This document shows positions 1 to 7,921 of a stretch of DNA of 64,000 nucleotides, piece after piece. The position numbers and the translations under genes were made by a program. This DNA is from Massilia kyonggiensis (lineage in GTDB: Bacteria > Pseudomonadota > Gammaproteobacteria > Burkholderiales > Burkholderiaceae_D). The notes under the pieces are model-generated. The model made no database searches, was not told where the DNA came from, and saw nothing but the letters and a program-made list of their open reading frames with translations. The number at the start of each line of letters is the position of its first letter. Within the stretch, counting starts at the first letter, position 1. The stretch covers positions 43,888 to 107,887 of the forward strand of contig NZ_JANUGY010000016.1 in NCBI RefSeq assembly GCF_024756235.1. The letters are read 5' to 3'.

Positions 1-147
1 GACGGCATCGCCACGCCCCGGCGCGGCGTCGGCATCGTGTTGCTGGCGGCCGTGCTCGGGTTCTGGGGCTGGCAGCTGAGCCATCCGGCCGACGGCCTGG
101 GTGCCGTCGCGGCGGCCGACGTCCATGGCGAAGACGGTGACGACTGA
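1..147 (+). CDS. C-terminal end of an unknown membrane protein (partial)
   Basis: Frame 1 is open from the window edge to a TGA at 145-147 and gives 48 residues. A hydrophobic stretch with GIVLLAAVLGFWGWQL looks like a last membrane helix and is followed by a short acidic tail ending HGEDGDD. It lies 24 bases before the response regulator on the same strand, so it may belong to the same transcript. The family cannot be told from this tail; genes next to QseBC/PmrAB-like pairs are often small envelope proteins or PepSY-type membrane proteins, but that is only a guess. Confidence 0.6.
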   Translation, partial: DGIATPRRGVGIVLLAAVLGFWGWQLSHPADGLGAVAAADVHGEDGDD

Positions 148-171
148 GCCACCGCGTGGGAGAATGAGCGC

Positions 172-840
172 ATGCATATCCTGCTCGCGGAAGACGATCC
201 CCTGCTCGGCGACGGCCTGCGCGCCGGCTTGCGCCAGCTCGGCTTCCAGGTCGACTGGGTGCAGAGCGGCGATGCGGCCGAGCGCGAACTGCGCGCGCAG
301 GACTACGCCGCGGCCGTGCTCGACCTGGGCCTGCCGCGCCGGGACGGCATGGACGTGCTCGCGGCCGTGCGCGCCGCCGGGCTGGCCACGCCCGTGCTCG
401 TGCTGACCGCGCGCGACGCGGTGCCGGACCGCATCCGCGGCCTCGATGCGGGCGCCGACGACTACGTGGTCAAGCCCGTCGACCTGCACGAACTGGCCGC
501 GCGCCTGCGCGCCCTCGTGCGGCGTGCGCACGGACAGCCGCGCGACCGCCTGCGCGCGGGCGATGTCGAACTCGACCCGGCCGCCCGCACCGTGCGCAAG
601 GCCGGGACGACGGTGACGCTTTCGACGCGCGAATTCGACCTGCTGCATGCCCTGATGCTGAATACCAACCGCGTGCTGACGCGCGAACAGCTGGAACAGC
701 ATCTGTACAGCTGGGGCCAGGAAGTGGAGAGCAATGCAGTCGAGGTGCACGTCCACAACCTGCGGCGCAAGCTGGGGAGCGCGTTGATCCAGACGATCCG
801 CGGCGTCGGCTACGTGCTGCGCGGCCCCGCGACGCCATGA
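172..840 (+). CDS. OmpR-family response regulator (QseB/PmrA-like)
   Basis: A DNA-binding response regulator of 222 residues, the usual OmpR-family length. The receiver domain (about 1-115) shows the acidic pair Asp8/Asp9, phospho-acceptor Asp51 in LDLGLPRRDGM, Thr79 and Lys101 in KPVD. The C-terminal winged helix (about 125-218) has STREFDLLHALM and the closing IRGVGYVL typical of the family. The start is ATG at 172. The stop overlaps the kinase start (ATGA, 837-840), so the two are translationally coupled. The target genes are not evident; regulators of this subtype often control envelope or metal-response genes, possibly including the truncated membrane gene before it. Confidence 0.95.
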   Translation: MHILLAEDDPLLGDGLRAGLRQLGFQVDWVQSGDAAERELRAQDYAAAVLDLGLPRRDGMDVLAAVRAAGLATPVLVLTARDAVPDRIRGLDAGADDYVVKPVDLHELAARLRALVRRAHGQPRDRLRAGDVELDPAARTVRKAGTTVTLSTREFDLLHALMLNTNRVLTREQLEQHLYSWGQEVESNAVEVHVHNLRRKLGSALIQTIRGVGYVLRGPATP

Positions 841-2171
841 GCCGCGCGGCGCCCTCGCTGCAGGTCCGCCTGCTCGGCCTGATGTTCGGTGTGCTCGCGG
901 CGCTGTGGGCCGCGACGCTCGCGCTGACCCTGTCCGACACGCGCCACGAACTGGACGAGCTGCTCGATGCGCACCTTGCGCAGTCGGCATCGCTGTTGCT
1001 GGTCCAGGACGCGGATGGCGACGAAGACGCCGCGGCGCCCGAGGCGCCGATCCTTCACCGCTACGCGCCGCGCGTTGCGTTCCAGGTCTGGCGCGACGGA
1101 CGCCTCGTCCTGCGTTCCGCCAACGCGCCCGTGCTGCCGTTCGGCCCCGCCGCGCGGCGCGACGGCTTCGCGTTCGTCGATGCGCCTGGGGCGCGCTGGC
1201 GCGTGTTCGCGGCCTACGATCCCGCGCGCCGGCGCCAGGTGTACGTCGGCGAACGGCTCGATGCGCGCGGCGAGATCCTGGGCGCGGTGCTGCGCGGCGT
1301 GTCGTGGCCGCTGGCGCTTGCGCTGCCCGTGCTGGGACTCGCGACGTGGTGGACCGTGCGGCGCGGTCTCGCGCCGCTGCGCAGGCTGGGGCGCACGCTG
1401 GCCGCGCGCCGTCCGGACGCGCTGGACCCGATCGCGCTTGAGGGCATGAGCGCGGAAATGCTGCCGCTCGCGGCGTCGCTCAACGATCTGCTCGGACGCA
1501 TCGCCGACCTGCTGGCGAACGAGCGGCGCTTCACGGCGGACGCGGCGCATGAGTTGCGCACGCCGGTCGCGGCCATCCGCATGCAGGCACAGGTGGCGCG
1601 GGCGGCGACGGACGACGCGGCCCGCGCACACGCACTGGACGGCCTGCTTGCCGGCTGCGACCGCGCGGCGCGCCTGATCGACCAGTTGCTGACCCTGGCC
1701 CGCGTCGAGTCCGCACAGGCGCCCGGCATGACCTATGTCGAACTGGCGGGCCTCACGCGCGGCGTGATGGCCGAGCTGGCGCCGGCCGCGCTGGCGAAGG
1801 GACAGCGGCTCGAACTGGACGCGCAGGGAACGCACGTCGTGCGCGGGAATGCGCTGTTGCTGGCGGTCCTGGTCCGCAACCTCGTCGACAATGCCGTGCG
1901 CTATGCGCCGCCGGGGGCGGCCATCGACGTGCGCGTGCTGCGGGAAGGGGATGGCGTCGTGCTCGACGTCGAGGATGGCGGTCCGGGTCTGGCGGACGCC
2001 GATCTCGCGCGGCTGGGCGAGCGCTTTTATCGCGTGGCCGGCAGCGGGGCGGCTGGCAGCGGGCTCGGATGGTCGATCGTGCGCCGCATCGCGGCTGTGC
2101 ATGGCGCACGGGTCGCGGTGCGGCGGTCGGAACGGTTGGGCGGCCTCGCCGTCACCGTCACGTTCGGGTGA
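837..2171 (+). CDS. Sensor histidine kinase (QseC/PmrB-like)
   Basis: Inner-membrane sensor kinase of 444 residues, partner of the response regulator that it overlaps by four bases. It has two membrane helices (about 10-32 and 156-173) enclosing a periplasmic sensor of about 120 residues, then a HAMP-like linker, the phospho-acceptor His238 in AHELRTPVAAI, an N-box (RNLVDNAVRYAPPG) and ATP-lid glycines (DGGPGL and GSGLGWSIV). The short periplasmic domain and subfamily pattern fit QseC/PmrB-type kinases; the signal is unknown. Its TGA directly abuts the stop of the convergent DUF885 gene, leaving no room for a separate terminator. Confidence 0.95.
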   Translation: MSRAAPSLQVRLLGLMFGVLAALWAATLALTLSDTRHELDELLDAHLAQSASLLLVQDADGDEDAAAPEAPILHRYAPRVAFQVWRDGRLVLRSANAPVLPFGPAARRDGFAFVDAPGARWRVFAAYDPARRRQVYVGERLDARGEILGAVLRGVSWPLALALPVLGLATWWTVRRGLAPLRRLGRTLAARRPDALDPIALEGMSAEMLPLAASLNDLLGRIADLLANERRFTADAAHELRTPVAAIRMQAQVARAATDDAARAHALDGLLAGCDRAARLIDQLLTLARVESAQAPGMTYVELAGLTRGVMAELAPAALAKGQRLELDAQGTHVVRGNALLLAVLVRNLVDNAVRYAPPGAAIDVRVLREGDGVVLDVEDGGPGLADADLARLGERFYRVAGSGAAGSGLGWSIVRRIAAVHGARVAVRRSERLGGLAVTVTFG

Positions 2172-3980
2172 TTATTTGCTTTCGGCGATCCAGCGATCGA
2201 CCTTCTTTTCCAGCAGCGCCAGCGGCAGCGTGCCTTCGCCCAGCACGATCTCGTGGAATTTCGGCAGGCTGAATTTCGGGCCGAGTTCTTTCTCCGCGCG
2301 GGCACGCAGTTCCTGGATCTTCAGCGCGCCGATCTTGTAGCCCAGCGCCTGCGCCGGCCACGCCATGTAGCGTTCCGTCGCATTGCGCGCGTCCGCTTCC
2401 GTGTAGCCCAGCGTCTCGCGCATGTACTGGATCGACTGCTCGCGCGTCCAGCCCTTCGCGTGCATGCCCGTGTCGACGACGAGGCGCACGGCGCGCAGCA
2501 TCTCGTCGTTCAGGTGGCCGAAGTAATCCTCCGGCTTGTCGAACAGGCCCATCTCCTTGCCCAGCGTCTCCGCATACAGCGCCCAGCCTTCGGTAAAGGC
2601 GTTGTTGCCGCCGAACTTGCGGAAGTTCGGCAGGCCCAGCTCCTGCATCAGCGCGATGTGGAAGTGGTGGCCCGGCTGGCCCTCGTGCAGGAACAGCGTC
2701 ACCATGCCCGTGCTGCCGTACTCCTTCGGGTCGTTCACGACGGACCAGAACACGCCCGGACGCGAGCCGTCCACGGCCGGCGGCGTGTAGTGGTCGGACG
2801 CTGTCGCGCGCGACAGTTCCGGTTCCAGGCGCAGGTCGAGCGGCGTCTTCGGGCGCAGCGAGAACAGCGCCGGCAGCTTGGCCTGCAGCACGGTGTTCAG
2901 GTGGCGGTAGACGTCGATGATCTCGCCCTCGGTCTTGAACGGCTTGTACTTCGCCTGTTCCGACACCCACACCGGCAGGCCGGCGGCCGGGCCGTTGTAG
3001 CCCATCTTCGGACCGATGCGCGCGAACTCGCCCTGGATGCGCGCGACTTCGCGCAAGCCGATCTGGTGGATCTGTTCCGGCTGCAGGTCGGTCGTCGTCT
3101 GGCTCGCGACGCGCGCGAGATACCAGTCCATCCCTTGCGGCAGGGCGCTCCAGCCCGTGCTCGTGCGGCAGGCCGGCAGGTAGTCGTGTTCGATGAAGTC
3201 GGCCAGGCGCTTCAACGCCGGATTCAGCTTGGCGTCGATGGTGCTGCGATACGCGGCCGTCAGCTTCTTTTTATCCGCATCCGAGAAGCCCGCCGGGAAG
3301 TTCTTCACGGGCGAGTAGTAGATGCTGTCCTCGGCCTTTGCGGCCACCAGCTGCTTGAACTGGGGCAGGGCGGCTTCCATGACCGCCTTCGGCTGCACGA
3401 TCCCGCGCTTCATCCCTTCGCGCATGTTGGCGATGGCCTGGTCGATCCACGGGCCGAGCTGGTTCAGGCGGCTCAGGTAAGCCTGGTAATCCTTCACGGT
3501 GGCCAGCGATTGCGCCTGCTGGCCGCTGCTGTAGTTCGCGAGCGTGACGGGCAGGGCGTCCATCTGGTTCAGCGGCAGCAGGTGCTCGGGGAACGGCTCG
3601 AAGCGCAGCGCGGTCTTCAGTTCGTAGTCGAGGATGTCGTAGCTCGTCTGGTCGCGCTGGGCGAGGCCGTCGCGGCGGATCGCGTGCAGGCGTTTCAGGT
3701 AGCCCTTGTACAGCGCGAACTGATGCGCGCGGTTCTTGGGCGAGATCGACATGCCGATCTGGTCGGGGAAGCGGTTGTCGCCGCTTTCGCCGGCGGAGAC
3801 GGGGTCGAAGCGCGCTTGCGCGTCCCAGTATTCGTCGGCCAGTTTATTCAGCTGTTTCGATTCGGCGCTGGCGTTCGTGGCGCCGGCCGTGGGCTTGGCC
3901 GCGGTGTCGGCGGCGAGGGCCGGCGCGCAGGCGATGAGGCAGGCGGCGGCGAGGGTGCCCAGGGTAAGGGTCTGTTTCAT
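2172..3980 (-). CDS. DUF885 family protein, probable exported zinc peptidase
   Basis: A DUF885 family protein of 602 residues. DUF885 proteins resemble gluzincin metallopeptidases, and the expected motif is present as HEGQPGHHFH (an HExxxGHH form). The start chosen is ATG at 3980 (MKQTLTLGTLAAACL), which gives a classic Sec signal peptide ending near ALA-AD, so the protein should be periplasmic. An open frame continues 18 codons upstream but without signal-peptide logic. It lies 79 bases downstream of the branched-chain-type binding protein on the same strand, and a GC-rich hairpin in that gap may separate the transcripts. The substrate is unknown; a role in peptide turnover is inferred from the fold only. 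Confidence 0.9.
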   Translation of the reverse strand: MKQTLTLGTLAAACLIACAPALAADTAAKPTAGATNASAESKQLNKLADEYWDAQARFDPVSAGESGDNRFPDQIGMSISPKNRAHQFALYKGYLKRLHAIRRDGLAQRDQTSYDILDYELKTALRFEPFPEHLLPLNQMDALPVTLANYSSGQQAQSLATVKDYQAYLSRLNQLGPWIDQAIANMREGMKRGIVQPKAVMEAALPQFKQLVAAKAEDSIYYSPVKNFPAGFSDADKKKLTAAYRSTIDAKLNPALKRLADFIEHDYLPACRTSTGWSALPQGMDWYLARVASQTTTDLQPEQIHQIGLREVARIQGEFARIGPKMGYNGPAAGLPVWVSEQAKYKPFKTEGEIIDVYRHLNTVLQAKLPALFSLRPKTPLDLRLEPELSRATASDHYTPPAVDGSRPGVFWSVVNDPKEYGSTGMVTLFLHEGQPGHHFHIALMQELGLPNFRKFGGNNAFTEGWALYAETLGKEMGLFDKPEDYFGHLNDEMLRAVRLVVDTGMHAKGWTREQSIQYMRETLGYTEADARNATERYMAWPAQALGYKIGALKIQELRARAEKELGPKFSLPKFHEIVLGEGTLPLALLEKKVDRWIAESK

Positions 3981-4004
3981 GATGGTTTGAACGAGTGTGA
4001 AGAA

Positions 4005-4032
4005 GCGGCGCCTAGGATACGCCCGGCGCCGC
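4005..4032 (-). terminator. GC-rich hairpin, weak intrinsic terminator candidate
   Basis: GCGGCGCC (4005-4012) and GGCGCCGC (4025-4032) are perfect 8-base inverted repeats with a 12-base loop. On the minus strand the stem is followed by TTCTTC, a poor U-tract. It lies between the binding-protein stop and the DUF885 start and could end or attenuate the upstream transcript. Confidence 0.35.
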
Positions 4033-4059
4033 ACGAGGCCCAGTCTTTACGGGCGATCT

Positions 4060-5193
4060 TTAATAATTGGCCAGCGGCGCCAGCTGCCCGCCCTTGAAGG
4101 TGTAGACGGTGACGGCCGTCTTCTTCAGGTTGCCGCTCGCATCGTAGCCGTACGTGCCGGCCACGCCCTGGTAGGTCATCGTGTGCAGCTGCTTGCCGAC
4201 GGCCGCGGCGTCCGTCGTGTTCGCGGCCTGCATGGCTTTCGCAATGAACATCGTCTGGTCGTAGAACGCGGGCGCGTACACGTCCGGGTCGCGCTGGTAG
4301 CGCTGTTTGTAGCGTGCCTTGAACGCGGGGCCGCCCGCCTGCTTGTCGAGCGTGGCGCCGGCCTGCGCGCACATCACGTTCTCGCCGACTGCGTCGCCGC
4401 CCAGCTTGGCCATCTCGGGGCTGCACAGCGTGTCGCCGCCCAGCAGGCGCACGTTCGCCATGCCCAGCTGCTTCATTTGGCGCGCCATCGGGGCGCCCTG
4501 CGGCGCATAGCCGCCGAAGAAGATGGCGTCCACTTTCTTCGCGCGGAACGCGGTGAGGATGGCGGCAAAGTCGCTGGCCTTGTCGTTGGTGAATTCGCGG
4601 CCGACGACGGTCACGCCCGAGGCGCGTGCCTGCTTCGCGAATTCGTCGGCGATGCCCTGGCCGAAGGCGGTGCGGTCGTCGATCACGCCGACGGTTTTAA
4701 TCTTGAGTTCCTTCGCGGCATACGACGCCATCGATGCGCCCACCTGGGAATCGCTGGCGACGATGCGGAACACGTTCGGGTAGCGCGCCTGGGTGATCTT
4801 GGGGCTCGTGCCCACGGTCGACATCAGGATGCCGGCATCGTTGTAGACGCGCGACGCGGGGATCGCCACGCCCGAGTTGTACGGGCCGAGCACGAACTTG
4901 ACGCCGGCGTCGGCGAACTTCTGCGCGACGCTCACGCCGGCCTTCGGGTCGCCCTGGTCGTCCTCGGACAGCAGTTCGAATTTCAGCGTCTTGCCGCCCA
5001 CCTTGAGCTTTTGCGCGTTGAGTTCTTCGACCGCGAGGCGCACGCCGTTCTCGTCGTCCTTGCCGGCAAACGCGTTGGAACCCGACAGCGGCCCGCTCAC
5101 GCCGATGCGCACGACCTGGTCCTGGGCGAGCGCGGTGGTCCCGGTCGCGAGCAGGATCGCCGCCAGCGCCACGGTTTTCAATGTTGATGCCAT
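4060..5193 (-). CDS. Branched-chain amino acid-type ABC substrate-binding protein (LivK-like)
   Basis: Periplasmic type I binding protein of 377 residues. It carries a signal peptide (MASTLKTVALAAILLATG, cleavage near ALAQD) and family patterns such as IGVSGPLSGSNAFAGKD near the mature N-terminus and GPYNSGVAIPASRVY. The start at 5193 is preferred over an ATG 24 bases upstream because GGAG sits about eight bases before it. No permease or ATPase genes are adjacent, so it is an orphan receptor or works with a LivHMGF transporter encoded elsewhere. The Lrp-type regulator just upstream on the same strand suggests amino-acid-responsive control. The ligand is not determined by sequence alone; Leu/Ile/Val or aromatic amino acids are family possibilities. 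Confidence 0.92.
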   Translation of the reverse strand: MASTLKTVALAAILLATGTTALAQDQVVRIGVSGPLSGSNAFAGKDDENGVRLAVEELNAQKLKVGGKTLKFELLSEDDQGDPKAGVSVAQKFADAGVKFVLGPYNSGVAIPASRVYNDAGILMSTVGTSPKITQARYPNVFRIVASDSQVGASMASYAAKELKIKTVGVIDDRTAFGQGIADEFAKQARASGVTVVGREFTNDKASDFAAILTAFRAKKVDAIFFGGYAPQGAPMARQMKQLGMANVRLLGGDTLCSPEMAKLGGDAVGENVMCAQAGATLDKQAGGPAFKARYKQRYQRDPDVYAPAFYDQTMFIAKAMQAANTTDAAAVGKQLHTMTYQGVAGTYGYDASGNLKKTAVTVYTFKGGQLAPLANY

Positions 5194-5257
5194 TCCGTTG
5201 TCTCCGTTGTTATTCAACGGCCGCCATCATCGCATGATCGGCGCGATGAGCAAACAG

Positions 5258-5752
5258 TCAGGCCGGTAGCCCGTGCGAGATCAGTTCCAGCGGCAGCGCG
5301 GTGGTGCACTTGATCTGCTCCATCGAGAACGCGGAGGAGACGCCGGACAGTTGCGCGGTACGGATCAGTTTTTTGTAGAAGCGGTCGTAGCCGTCGATAT
5401 CGGTCGTGACGACCTTGAGCAGGTAGTCGACATCGCCGCTCATGCGGTGGAATTCCAGGACTTCCGGCAGCGCGATGACGGCGGAGGCGAAGCGCTCCAG
5501 CCATTTTTCGTCGTGCTCGTTGGTGCGCACGCTGACGAACACCGTCACGGGCAGGCCGACCTTGTGCCGGTTGACGATGCTCACCCGGCTCTCGATGTAT
5601 CCCTCTTCCTCCAGGCGTTTGACGCGTTTCCAGCAGGGAGTGCTGGAGAGCCCGACCTTTTCGCTCAGGCCGGAAATCGACAGCGTGGCGTCGGCCTGCA
5701 GGGCGGCCAGGATCGCGCAGTCGTATTTGTCGAGTGAATTCATCTTGTCCAT
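5258..5752 (-). CDS. Lrp/AsnC-family transcriptional regulator
   Basis: A feast/famine regulator of 164 residues. An N-terminal winged helix-turn-helix (about residues 8-65: LDKYDCAILAALQADATLS, then VGLSSTPCWKRVKRLEEEGYI) is followed by a RAM ligand-binding domain with the GDVDYLLKVVT signature. The start at 5752 has AGAGA seven bases upstream; ATG at 5743 is an alternative. It is divergent from the cysteine desulfurase-rhodanese gene across an AT-rich gap and lies 64 bases upstream of the LivK-like gene. Such a divergent layout usually means that the regulator controls its neighbour, so cysteine or another amino acid is a plausible effector. This is an inference, as no effector is encoded in the sequence. 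Confidence 0.93.
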   Translation of the reverse strand: MDKMNSLDKYDCAILAALQADATLSISGLSEKVGLSSTPCWKRVKRLEEEGYIESRVSIVNRHKVGLPVTVFVSVRTNEHDEKWLERFASAVIALPEVLEFHRMSGDVDYLLKVVTTDIDGYDRFYKKLIRTAQLSGVSSAFSMEQIKCTTALPLELISHGLPA

Positions 5753-5895
5753 CGCACGGTCTCTAGAATGTTCGTTCTTCAGCCTAGGAAAAATCAAAGA
5801 TTCTTTAGTACGTCATTTTCGGCACCAAACCGTAACATATTACTCAACAATCGCGCTGATGGCGCATTTATTTTTGGACTTTTAGCAATTATTTT
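5753..5895. promoter_or_regulatory. Divergent AT-rich control region, Lrp-type gene / desulfurase fusion
   Basis: This 143-base gap is strikingly AT-rich compared with its surroundings and must hold both divergent promoters. A small dyad, AGAA-TGTTCG-TTCT, lies at about 5765-5778, near the regulator start, and could be an autoregulatory site. No convincing -35/-10 pair was assigned. The desulfurase ATG at 5896 has no strong Shine-Dalgarno sequence. Confidence 0.4.
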
Positions 5896-7818
5896 ATGGC
5901 CCCCGACCTCTACCTCGACGCAAACGCCACTTCGCCGGTCCTGCCTTCCGCGATTGTCGCCGCGGTCGAGGCGATGGAGGCCTCGTTCGGCAATCCGAGC
6001 AGCAGCCACGCCACCGGCCTGCGCGCCAAACGCATCCTCGACACGACCCGTGCGCGCGCCCGCCGCGTGCTCGGCGCCGGGCCGGGCCGGGTGCTGTTCA
6101 CGAGCGGCGCTACCGAAGGGATCCAGACCGCCGTGCTGTCGGCTTTGTGCGCCGTGCGCGAACGCCGCGCCGCCGGGGAGGACTGCGGCGACCTGCTGGT
6201 CTATGGCGCCACCGAACACAAGGCCGTGTCGGAAAGCCTCGCGCACTGGAACCGCCTGCTCGGCACGGGCCTGACCTTGCAGGCGCTGCCCGTCGACGCC
6301 ACCGGGCGCCATCGCCTCGACGTCCTGCGCGACCTGGCGCCGCGCGCCGCGCTGGTCTGCACGATGGCGGCCAACAATGAGACGGGCGTCGTCTCCGACC
6401 TGGACGGCATCGCACGCGTGCTGCGCGCGAGCGGATCGAAGGCCTACTGGATGGTCGACTGCGTGCAGGCGCTGGGCAAGCTGCCGCTCGACCTGGCGAA
6501 CACCCGCATCGACTACGCGCCGTTCTCCGGCCATAAACTGCATGCCCCGAAAGGCATCGGCATCCTGTACGTGCGCGACGGCGCGCCGTACACGCCGCTG
6601 ATGATCGGCGGCGGCCAGGAAGGCGGGCAGCGCTCCGGCACGGAAAACATGGCCGGCATCGCCGCCCTCGGCGCCGTACTGGCCGCACTGGAAGAGGGCA
6701 CGACGTTCCGCACGCACGCCGGGCTGGCCGCGATGCGCGACCGTCTCGCGGCCGCGTTGCGCGACGCATTTCCGGCTATCGTCTTCAACGCGCCGTTCGA
6801 ACATACGTTGCCGACCACGCTGAATTTTGCCGTGCCGGGCGTCTCCAGCAAGGACCTGCTCGACCTGTTCGACGCGGCCGGCGTGCGCGTCAGCGCGGGG
6901 TCGGCCTGCTCCGCTGCCAAGGCCGCACCCAGCTACGTGCTGGACGCGATGGGCCTGCCCCTGTGGCGCAGCGGCGGCGCCGTGCGCCTGTCGATCGGGC
7001 CGCTCGCGGACGATGCGTTCATCGACGCCGCCTGCGCGCGCATCCGCCGCTGCGGCGAGGCGTTGCGCACGTCCCCACTCGGCGGCGGCAACCCGGGCGT
7101 GATGCAGGTCAGCGGCGACGGGCGGCATGGCTGGATCGTGTTCGATGCCGAAACCTGCGTCGCGCTCGATCTGCCGCCCGGACAGCTTGACCGCGTCGCC
7201 GCGCTCGCGCGTGACGCGGGCCTGCGCATGGAGGAATTCGGCGCGGCCGACCGCGCCACCGTCGCGCTGGACGACGGCAGCCATGCGCCCTGCATGACCA
7301 TCGGCGGGGCCGTGCTGGCCCGTTTGCCGGACGGCTGGCTGCTGGGCGAAGCGCATGACGGCCGCCTGCCGCGTACGGCCGTGCGCCAGGTATTCGGCGC
7401 CGTCGACGCCGCGCGCCTGGCGCAGGTTGCGCACGATACGGCCGTCATCTGCCACGGCACCGACGTCGACGGCCTGGCCTGTGCCACGCTGGGCGCCGTC
7501 CGCGACGCCGGCGCGCCGGGGCAGCTGCATCCCGAGACGCTCGACGTCTTCCTGCGCCGCCATGAGGATGCGCTGCTCGTCGACGTGCGGGAAACTGGCG
7601 AAGCCGCGGCCGGCGCGATGACCTTGCACGGCCGCGCGGCGCACCACGTGCCGCTGTCGCGCCTTGCCGAGCATCTGCCGGGGTGGTTGGCCGATCCGGC
7701 ACGGCCGATCGTGTTCGTCTGCCGCAGTGGGAACCGTAGCGCGAAGGCCGCCCTGTGCCTGCGCCGCGCGGGACATGCGCAGGCGTGGACCCTCGTGGGC
7801 GGGCTCGCGCTGGCGTAA
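5896..7818 (+). CDS. Cysteine desulfurase-rhodanese fusion (NifS/IscS-like)
   Basis: A fusion of 640 residues. Residues 1 to about 385 form a class V PLP enzyme of the NifS/IscS type: NNETG at 160-164, PLP-binding Lys214 in SGHKLHAPKG, and catalytic Cys338 in SAGSACSAAK. A middle segment of about 150 residues has no family I recognise. The last roughly 95 residues are a rhodanese domain with VDVRETGE and active-site Cys609 in CRSGNRS. It probably takes sulfur from cysteine as an enzyme persulfide and passes it to its own rhodanese cysteine for delivery to acceptors. IscS is about 400 residues, so the extra 240 are an elaboration. No Fe-S assembly genes (iscU, sufBCD) are nearby. The divergent Lrp-type regulator may control it in response to cysteine. 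Confidence 0.9.
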   Translation: MAPDLYLDANATSPVLPSAIVAAVEAMEASFGNPSSSHATGLRAKRILDTTRARARRVLGAGPGRVLFTSGATEGIQTAVLSALCAVRERRAAGEDCGDLLVYGATEHKAVSESLAHWNRLLGTGLTLQALPVDATGRHRLDVLRDLAPRAALVCTMAANNETGVVSDLDGIARVLRASGSKAYWMVDCVQALGKLPLDLANTRIDYAPFSGHKLHAPKGIGILYVRDGAPYTPLMIGGGQEGGQRSGTENMAGIAALGAVLAALEEGTTFRTHAGLAAMRDRLAAALRDAFPAIVFNAPFEHTLPTTLNFAVPGVSSKDLLDLFDAAGVRVSAGSACSAAKAAPSYVLDAMGLPLWRSGGAVRLSIGPLADDAFIDAACARIRRCGEALRTSPLGGGNPGVMQVSGDGRHGWIVFDAETCVALDLPPGQLDRVAALARDAGLRMEEFGAADRATVALDDGSHAPCMTIGGAVLARLPDGWLLGEAHDGRLPRTAVRQVFGAVDAARLAQVAHDTAVICHGTDVDGLACATLGAVRDAGAPGQLHPETLDVFLRRHEDALLVDVRETGEAAAGAMTLHGRAAHHVPLSRLAEHLPGWLADPARPIVFVCRSGNRSAKAALCLRRAGHAQAWTLVGGLALA

Positions 7819-7921
7819 AACATACCGATCGTCAACGAGCGTTCGCTAACGCACAGTTTCCAGACACCTGATTGCTTAGCATGGCGGCAGCCGTGCGCCC
7901 TCGTCTTCACGCTGTATCCGA

